58,410 nucleotides of DNA from Candidatus Sulfotelmatobacter sp. (lineage in GTDB: Bacteria > Acidobacteriota > Terriglobia > Terriglobales > Acidobacteriaceae): positions 1-58,410 of the forward strand of contig JADGNQ010000021.1 of assembly GCA_017883385.1 (NCBI GenBank). The letters run 5' to 3'. Each line of letters begins with the position of its first letter. The first letter of the stretch is position 1. Below are positions 53,487 to 58,410 of this stretch, in pieces. Under the pieces are notes generated by a model. It searched no databases. It saw only the letters and a program-made list of their open reading frames with translations, and was not told the origin of the DNA. Made by a program: the position numbers and the translations under genes.

Positions 53487-54666
53487 GCTCCATTACCGGC
53501 GAAACGTCCGGCACCTCGGAGTCCGGCTCGGTTAACTGTTCCTGCGTGACCTCTTCTTTGGGGAAGATGGGCAGATACTTCACCGCCAGTCCAAAGAGGG
53601 CGAAGCCGGCGGAAATAATCATGCCGGTTACGGCCAACTCGCTCCACTTGGGGAAGTAGCGGACGCCGGTGGAACCTTCGAAGCCCGTGATGCTTACGTT
53701 CATTCGGTTGGTGATGAAGCCGAGGACGACGAGCACAGCGGCAAAGTAGAGGCCGGTCGGGCTGGATCGCACCTTGGGCTGTACCAACAGCAATAAGGGA
53801 AGAATGATGCAGAGTGAGATCTCGAGCCAGAACAGGTACATCTCATATCCGGGCTGAAGCGCCAGCTTGAGCGCGCCGCGATTGGCCAGGTCTTCGAAGC
53901 GGAGGATGGCGTAGACGCCAAGCACGACCACTAGAACGCGGCCGAGTTCCTGCAGGACGGGTAATTCCAGCTGGAGTCCGAAATGCTTGGAACTCATGGA
54001 CGACTCGAAAATGGTCATGGCCAATCCCACAGCTATGGCCGAGAGGAAGAAGAACACCGGCAACAACGGGCTGTACCACAAGGGGTATAGCTTCTCGGGA
54101 ACGATGAGGTACAGCGTGCCGAGGGAGGATTGATGCAGCGTGGAGAGGATCACGCCGAAGATTACGAGCGGAATCAGAATGGCGCGAACGACCTTTAGGG
54201 GCTTCTGCAGGTTAAAGCGTTCCAGCACGATGGGGGAGAACTCGAGCGCGAGGACGGTGGTGTAAAGCATTACGCAGTAGGCAACTTCGAACATGACGGA
54301 GTGAGGATTCCGCATGATCAGTGGATGCCATATGTTGTAGGGCTTGCCCAGGTCGAACATCAGGGCCGCGGAAACCAGGATGTATCCAAGAAATGCGGTG
54401 AGAATCGTAGGCCGGATGATGGAGTGCAAGCGCTTGATATTGAGAATGTGGACGGCGGCGGTGAGAGTAAATCCACCGGCTGCCAGCATGACGCCGCACA
54501 GTACGTCAAAGCTGACCCAGATGCCCCAGGGGAATTGATCGCTGAGGTGGGTCGAGGCGCCGAGACCCTGGGTGAAGCGGATGAAGGTGGCGTAGAGGCC
54601 GGCGGCCATCATGAAAAGGAAGACGAGCTTCCAGAAAGTGAAGCGGAACTTCGTGGCGGGGGCCAT
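53473..54666 (-). CDS. NrfD/HybB-type quinone-interacting membrane subunit
   Basis: The 397-aa protein has about ten membrane helices and belongs to the NrfD/PsrC/HybB family, which exchanges electrons with the quinone pool for a Fe-S partner. Typical segments are DQFPWGIWVSFDVLCGVMLAAGGF, MFDLGKPYNIWHPL and STLHQSSLGTLYLIVPEKLYPLWYSPLLP (HybB-like). Its ATG immediately follows the TAA of the 4Fe-4S gene. Family length is typical. No molybdopterin or NiFe catalytic gene accompanies it here. Confidence 0.93.
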   Translation of the reverse strand: MAPATKFRFTFWKLVFLFMMAAGLYATFIRFTQGLGASTHLSDQFPWGIWVSFDVLCGVMLAAGGFTLTAAVHILNIKRLHSIIRPTILTAFLGYILVSAALMFDLGKPYNIWHPLIMRNPHSVMFEVAYCVMLYTTVLALEFSPIVLERFNLQKPLKVVRAILIPLVIFGVILSTLHQSSLGTLYLIVPEKLYPLWYSPLLPVFFFLSAIAVGLAMTIFESSMSSKHFGLQLELPVLQELGRVLVVVLGVYAILRFEDLANRGALKLALQPGYEMYLFWLEISLCIILPLLLLVQPKVRSSPTGLYFAAVLVVLGFITNRMNVSITGFEGSTGVRYFPKWSELAVTGMIISAGFALFGLAVKYLPIFPKEEVTQEQLTEPDSEVPDVSPVMEHAGD

Positions 54667-55440
54667 TTATCTCTTCCTCCCATTCTTCTCGTCAGTCGGT
54701 TTAGGGCCTTCGGCGAGGGCGACCTCTTCGCGGCGGTGCGTGATCCACCAGATACCGCCCAGCACCATTCCACCAAGGGGAACGAAATCAGGGATGTGAG
54801 ACAGGACCCGGTAGGTGAGCATGGGCATTGGATCTTTGGAAAGGTTGGTACGGTAGCCGAAAGTCTCGAACGGAACAGCGGAGAGCAGCAGCACAGACGT
54901 GCCGCCGACTTCCTGCAGACCGTAAATGTGGTCCACATACTTGCCAGGGTTGTCGTGGATGCGTTGCTGGGCCTCGGCAATCAGGTCGTCGCGTTCACCG
55001 AACTTGGTGGCACCGGTGGGGCAGATTTCCGCGCAGGCGGTCTGTTTTCCCTGAGACACACGATCGGGACACATGGTGCACTTCTGCACTTTGGGAACGA
55101 GCTTGCCCCACTCGTATTTGGGGACGCTGAACGGGCAGGCAACCATGCAGTATCGGCAGCCCATGCACTTCGATGCGTCGTAGGTGACGGGGCCGAGTGC
55201 CGTCTTCTGGAGCGCACCAACAGGACAAACCGAGGCGCAGGAAGGGTCCGTGCAATTCATGCACAGGCGACGCATGAACTTGTCGCCCCGCGTGAGAACG
55301 ACCGTCATTTTGTGCGCCGACTGTATTTCTTCGGCGGCGATGGCATCGTCGTAGGGAAGTTTGTTTTGAGCAGCGCAGGCCTGTTCGCACTGCTTGCAGC
55401 CGATACAAACCGTGGAATCATATAAAAGAGCTTTGCACAT
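54667..55440 (-). CDS. HybA-like 4Fe-4S dicluster-type ferredoxin protein
   Basis: The 257-aa protein has four cysteine groups for four [4Fe-4S] clusters: CIGCKQCEQAC, CMNCTDPSCASVCP, CMGCRYCMVACP, and CTMCPDR with CAEICP. It ends with one membrane helix (about 213-232, VPLGGMVLGGIWWI) and a basic tail. HybA proteins normally have a Tat signal and face the periplasm; this one starts directly with MCKALLYD, so it probably faces the cytoplasm. GGGAGAC precedes ATG 55440. First gene of the operon, divergent from the GcvH-like gene. Confidence 0.92.
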   Translation of the reverse strand: MCKALLYDSTVCIGCKQCEQACAAQNKLPYDDAIAAEEIQSAHKMTVVLTRGDKFMRRLCMNCTDPSCASVCPVGALQKTALGPVTYDASKCMGCRYCMVACPFSVPKYEWGKLVPKVQKCTMCPDRVSQGKQTACAEICPTGATKFGERDDLIAEAQQRIHDNPGKYVDHIYGLQEVGGTSVLLLSAVPFETFGYRTNLSKDPMPMLTYRVLSHIPDFVPLGGMVLGGIWWITHRREEVALAEGPKPTDEKNGRKR

Positions 55441-55659
55441 GAAATATGTCTCCCGGTATGGCTATTCTGAGGACGGAGCCACCCGGAAATCCTTTCGACC
55501 GACGCCTGAGCTGAGGAGGATGGGGCGAGCGACGACCGGCGTAACCGCAGACGGGAATCGGACCCGCACAAGCTGCATACCTCATCAGATCGGAGGCTGT
55601 CGCGAAATTCAGCAGCTTCAGACAGCTAGTATTTTCAACAATTAAGGATTCCTCAACCG

Positions 55660-55693
55660 TGACCCGCATCACCAGCACACGTGATGGTGGTCA
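55660..55693. promoter_or_regulatory. Inverted repeat, candidate activator site
   Basis: TGACCCGCATCAC (55660-55672) and GTGATGGTGGTCA (55681-55693) pair at 11 of 13 positions across 8 nt. CATCAC/GTGATG relates it to the TGATGC dyad 58 bp further on. Candidate binding site for the adjacent sigma-54 activator. Confidence 0.4.
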
Positions 55694-55750
55694 ATAGGAT
55701 TTTGCGGGGTTGGACTGAGCGGTTCCCCGTTGCTTTTTGCAGCAGCCGGG

Positions 55751-55767
55751 TGATGCGGTTTGCATCA
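55751..55767. promoter_or_regulatory. TGATGC-N5-GCATCA dyad, candidate activator site
   Basis: A perfect 6-5-6 dyad 311 bp from the 4Fe-4S start and 292 bp from the GcvH-like start, a normal enhancer distance for a sigma-54 activator acting both ways. Confidence 0.4.
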
Positions 55768-55957
55768 GGAGTCTGTATACAGCCAAGCTATTGATAGCAG
55801 GCTAGTTCCAAGGCACTGGATCTGGCAGAGCGAAGAGATTGGGGTGTTCCGTGTTGTGATTGTCATCGTCAGGCGATGATGTGTTTTCTCGCAGGCTTTG
55901 CGACTCCGGATCTCTGCACATCGGTATCTCCTTCATAGTGTTAGGGATCCACGCGCA

Positions 55958-55974
55958 TTGGCATAGTGCTTCGC
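55958..55974 (+). promoter_or_regulatory. Weak sigma-54-like promoter
   Basis: TTGGCATAGTGCTTCGC keeps TGGCA of the -24 element and TT of the -12 element, but the GC is shifted by one base compared with TGGCAC-N5-TTGC. It is about 85 bp before the GcvH-like start. Confidence 0.25.
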
Positions 55975-56058
55975 ACCCCGTGTGGGTTTGGTCGGGCGAT
56001 TGCCTTTAGGAAAAGTGAGAGCGGCTCTGAAGAAAGGGCGCTCCGGGCGAGGTGGGTT

Positions 56059-56733
56059 ATGACAGTCATCATGGTACTGCTTACATTCGGAATCTTCTTA
56101 CTGATTGATTACGTGCGTGGCCAGAAGCAAGTGGCCAAGCAAGCGGTTGTGCGGATGACAACTCGGGAAGCGGCGCCACGAGTCGTTCCGGCGATGGTCG
56201 CGGGCTTCCAGGTTCCAGAGAATGTGCGCTATCACGCGGGGCACACGTGGGCACTGAGCGAGAGTCCAGACCGAGTGCGGGTGGGCATGGACGATTTCGC
56301 GTCGAAACTGGTGGGAAAGATCGAGAGCATCGCGCTGCCACAGCGGGGACGGTGGGTCCGGCAGGGGCAGAAGATCTGGACGATCTTCCGTGACGGCAAG
56401 TCGGTGGACATGGTTTCGCCCATCGAGGGCACGGTAACCGACATCAACGAGTCCGTGATGAAGGATCCGGAACTCGCGCGGAAAGACCCTTATGGTGAAG
56501 GCTGGCTGCTGACGGTGCAGGCTCCTGATTCGAAGATCAACTTCCGCAACCTGCTGGGTGGCACGCTGGCACGGCTGTGGACAGAGGATTCCGCCCTGCG
56601 ACTGCAGAAGCGAATGCCGATGGCGCTGGCGGGTGCGCTGGCACAAGACGGCGGCGTGGCGGTCGATGACCTGACAGCACACATGCCAGACCAGGACTGG
56701 GCCACCGTGACGAAAGAATTCTTCCTATCCTAA
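56059..56733 (+). CDS. Membrane-anchored GcvH-like lipoyl domain protein
   Basis: The 224-aa protein starts with a membrane helix (about 2-18, VIMVLLTFGIFLLIDYV) followed by RGQKQVAKQ, so the rest probably lies in the cytoplasm. About residues 55-185 match the glycine-cleavage H protein: RYHAGHTWALSESPDRVRVGMDDFASKL, GRWVRQGQKIWTI, then RDGKSVDMVSPIEGTV, where Lys114 aligns with the lipoylated lysine, and DPYGEGWLLTVQ. No gcvT or gcvP is present. H proteins have no membrane anchor, so this is a specialised lipoyl carrier. It is divergent from the Fe-S/NrfD/kinase operon. GAGGTGG precedes ATG 56059. Confidence 0.85.
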   Translation: MTVIMVLLTFGIFLLIDYVRGQKQVAKQAVVRMTTREAAPRVVPAMVAGFQVPENVRYHAGHTWALSESPDRVRVGMDDFASKLVGKIESIALPQRGRWVRQGQKIWTIFRDGKSVDMVSPIEGTVTDINESVMKDPELARKDPYGEGWLLTVQAPDSKINFRNLLGGTLARLWTEDSALRLQKRMPMALAGALAQDGGVAVDDLTAHMPDQDWATVTKEFFLS

Positions 56734-56772
56734 GACAAAGGCCGAGCACAGGCCTCGCCCAAACTGCTGTAC

Positions 56773-56810
56773 CGCCGCCCGGGATCGATCCCGGGCGGCG
56801 TTCTTTCGTT
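56773..56810. terminator. Palindromic terminator
   Basis: A perfect 28-bp palindrome (56773-56800; arms CGCCGCCCGGGATC and its complement) is followed by TTCTTTCGTT. It lies between the convergent GcvH-like and small membrane protein genes and could serve both. Confidence 0.8.
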
Positions 56811-56822
56811 CGGGGGGAGAGT

Positions 56823-57230
56823 CTAGTCGGGGAGGGCGCCTTCCGGCACAGAACGCGAGTACGAACGAAAGATCCACGTGCCCACGATGACAGCAGAAGT
56901 CAGCATGATCACGCGCAGATACTGGGCTGGAGGAACGGCGCCGTCTCCGAAGATGGTGCGAAGCAGACCGAACGTTGCGCTGCTGGCACAGAGAACAAAA
57001 TAGACACGCTCTCTGACACAGCGTGAGATGGTCACCAGCCAAGCCAGGATCGATGCGACGGTGAGATAGATCCCGATAAGAACGATATCAGCAGTTGCGA
57101 CAAGGCCGGGACGCACAATGCCAGCTTTGGGGGAAGCGAAACCGTGGAACGCGACGCCGAGGAACACCACGGAGTGGACGAGGGCGATCAAGGCGCGCTT
57201 GCGATTGGTGAGGACCCCAAACTCGCTCAT
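56823..57230 (-). CDS. Small membrane protein, unknown function
   Basis: The 135-aa product has four hydrophobic segments (about 11-30, 40-62, 72-90, 100-120) and short basic loops (LTNRKRALIAL, RCVRERVYF). No motif identifies it. ATG 57230 (MSEFGVLTNRK) is preferred over the open frame from 57332, whose N-terminal translation is charged and not membrane-like. No strong ribosome binding site is seen. Confidence 0.6.
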   Translation of the reverse strand: MSEFGVLTNRKRALIALVHSVVFLGVAFHGFASPKAGIVRPGLVATADIVLIGIYLTVASILAWLVTISRCVRERVYFVLCASSATFGLLRTIFGDGAVPPAQYLRVIMLTSAVIVGTWIFRSYSRSVPEGALPD

Positions 57231-57366
57231 ACGATGTTCTAGTTTCGCGTGTTCGGTGGCCAGATGGTGTGACTTGTCCCACCGTATCTTGTGATTCCCG
57301 TCACAAGACGGGTCCCGGGGGCCGTCTGGCATCGGGAGATTCGTGGTGGTACTATCGCGGGCGAAT

Positions 57367-58410
57367 ATGACTAACCGAAGCTTGGTTTCCGCATCAATCC
57401 TTCTGCTGTTTTCGTTGACCGTCTGTAGTGCTGCGGCGGGTCAGTCTCAAGCCGCATCGGCGCACCCGATCGTGCTGCGCGCGGCGCGGTTGCTGGACGT
57501 AAAGAACGGGCGCATGGTCAAGCCTGGGGAAGTCCTGGTGCAGGGCGAGCACATCGTCGAGGCGGGGACCTCGGTAAAACATCCGGCGGGAGCGGAAGTG
57601 ATCGACCTGGGGGATCGCACGCTGCTTCCCGGGCTGATTGATGCGCACATCCATCTGTTTCTGCATCCGGGCGCGGAGGATCTGCAGACGGTGCAGGAGT
57701 CGGTGCCGCAGCGCACCATTACGGCTACGCTGGCGGCGCGCGATGATCTGATGGCAGGGTTCACGGCCGAGCGCGACATGGGGACCGAGGGCGCGGGGTC
57801 AGCCGATACGGCGGTGCGCAACGCGATTGATGAAGGGCGAATTCCCGGGCCGCGGCTGCGCGTCAGCGGGAATGCGGTAAACATCCTCGGCGGACACGAA
57901 GACGCGATTGGCTACAACCCCGCGCAGCACGTTCTGCCGAATGCAGACTATGCGAATAACGTGGACGAACTCGTTGCCGTGATGCGGCAGCAGTTCAAGG
58001 AGGGCGCGGACTTCATCAAAATTTACGAAACAGGACCGGATTCGGTTCGGGATGGGAAGCTGTCGACCGTTTTCCAATACACCGAGCCGCAACTGGAGGC
58101 GGCGGTGAAAGAAGCGGCGCGTGTGGGAAAACGCGTGGCGGTGCATGCGACGGGAGAGCCGGGAACGTTGTTTGCAGCGCAAGCGGGGGTAGTCTCCATT
58201 GATCATGGCAATCAACTGGGCGACGAGACGATGCGATTGATGAAGGAGAAACAGATTTTCGCTGTGCCGACGTTTACGATTTTCGAATATTTTGCGGATC
58301 ATGCGGCCACACCGGAGCAGGGTGCGCGGGAGCGCCAGATGCTCGATTTGCATGTGCAGGAGTTCAAGAAACAGATTGCGGCGGGAGTGCCGATGGCAGT
58401 GGGGTCGGAT
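57367..58410 (+). CDS. Amidohydrolase family protein, exported (3' end outside window)
   Basis: At least 348 residues, cut by the window edge. A signal peptide (about 1-26, AAAGQ) precedes an amidohydrolase (imidazolonepropionase/prolidase-like) domain: PGLIDAHIHLFL (HxH metal site), GADFIKIYETG (lysine that is usually carboxylated), VAVHATGEPG and SIDHGNQ (later histidines), and GVPMAVGSD with the catalytic Asp at the very end. This set is complete for a binuclear enzyme. Related acidobacterial proteins are secreted peptidase/amidohydrolases with unassigned substrate. TACTAT lies 11 nt before the ATG. Confidence 0.88.
   Translation, partial: MTNRSLVSASILLLFSLTVCSAAAGQSQAASAHPIVLRAARLLDVKNGRMVKPGEVLVQGEHIVEAGTSVKHPAGAEVIDLGDRTLLPGLIDAHIHLFLHPGAEDLQTVQESVPQRTITATLAARDDLMAGFTAERDMGTEGAGSADTAVRNAIDEGRIPGPRLRVSGNAVNILGGHEDAIGYNPAQHVLPNADYANNVDELVAVMRQQFKEGADFIKIYETGPDSVRDGKLSTVFQYTEPQLEAAVKEAARVGKRVAVHATGEPGTLFAAQAGVVSIDHGNQLGDETMRLMKEKQIFAVPTFTIFEYFADHAATPEQGARERQMLDLHVQEFKKQIAAGVPMAVGSD

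Larger units (their letters stand above)
55441..56058. other. Divergent regulatory region rich in palindromes
   Basis: This 618-bp region has no supported gene. It carries dyads at 55660-55693 (TGACCCGCATCAC / GTGATGGTGGTCA), 55751-55767 (TGATGC-ggttt-GCATCA), 55773-55782 (CTGTATACAG), 55787-55798 (GCTAT-tg-ATAGC) and 55864-55880 (CATCG-tcagg-CGATG), and a sigma-54-like site near 55958. Confidence 0.6.

Noticed and set aside
55548-55575. tRNA T-arm-like hairpin on the minus strand (GCGGGTCCGATTCCCGTC)
   Set aside because: The T-loop has C instead of the invariant second T, and no matching acceptor stem, D-arm or anticodon arm is found around it.

Overview
This window looks like chromosome of an acidobacterium (Acidobacteriota, Koribacter/Terriglobia type). 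The evidence is the gene content: a secreted S53 (pro-kumamolisin) protease with Ig-like repeats, a GloVer-repeat protein with IPT/TIG domains, a haem/copper monooxygenase-like protein beside a reaction-centre-type cytochrome c, a GH172 (DUF2961) protein, an archaemetzincin, a cdaA-cdaR-glmM operon and several DinB/DUF1569 proteins. The DNA is GC-rich and full of short dispersed palindromic repeats. No rRNA, tRNA, CRISPR array, prophage or intact insertion sequence was seen. The assignment rests on recognised protein families only; no database search was possible.

Layout. 0-6.5 kb: class II aldolase, queA, a VTT/DedA-type membrane protein, a TrkA-N protein with a channel-like but filterless membrane part, a bactofilin and three DinB-like proteins. 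7-12 kb: a secreted tail-collar protein, rnr (RNase R) and the GloVer protein. 12-18.3 kb: xseA-cdaA-cdaR-glmM on the minus strand (c-di-AMP synthesis linked to cell-wall precursor supply) and a divergent acyl-CoA carboxylase beta subunit. 18.7-23.9 kb: S53 protease and GH172 protein, which share nearly the same signal-peptide DNA. 23.9-24.8 kb: a gene-free block of repeats. 24.8-29.1 kb: an M67/JAMM protease with a cysteine synthase, a conserved unknown, a small membrane protein and a DUF1624/HGSNAT-like acyltransferase. 29.2-30.8 kb: a DUF433/DUF5615 toxin-antitoxin pair in AT-richer DNA, next to a strong G-quadruplex motif. 30.8-37 kb: a membrane glycosyltransferase-like protein, a CPBP protease, recQ and a B12-binding radical SAM protein. 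37-42.4 kb: hemG(hemY) and hemE, then two haem-c proteins. 42.4-49.7 kb: GH3 beta-glucosidase, glnB-glnD (PII and its uridylyltransferase) and galM. 49.8-58.4 kb: archaemetzincin; a tight minus-strand operon of a 4Fe-4S protein, NrfD/HybB, a haem-c sensor kinase and a sigma-54 activator; a divergent membrane-anchored GcvH-like lipoyl protein; a small membrane protein; and an amidohydrolase cut by the window edge.

Three observations stand out. (1) The 50.4-56.7 kb cluster looks like a quinone-linked redox module with its own haem-based two-component regulator and a membrane-tethered lipoyl arm, but no recognisable catalytic subunit. (2) Four dispersed elements share one architecture, three hairpins at almost constant spacing, with arm sequences that differ between copies while pairing is largely kept; other palindromic repeats lie inside reading frames (queA, rnr, the CPBP protease, hemG) and add extra residues to conserved enzymes. 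(3) At least six genes have a -10 hexamer only 6-8 nt before the start codon and no Shine-Dalgarno sequence, which suggests leaderless mRNAs.
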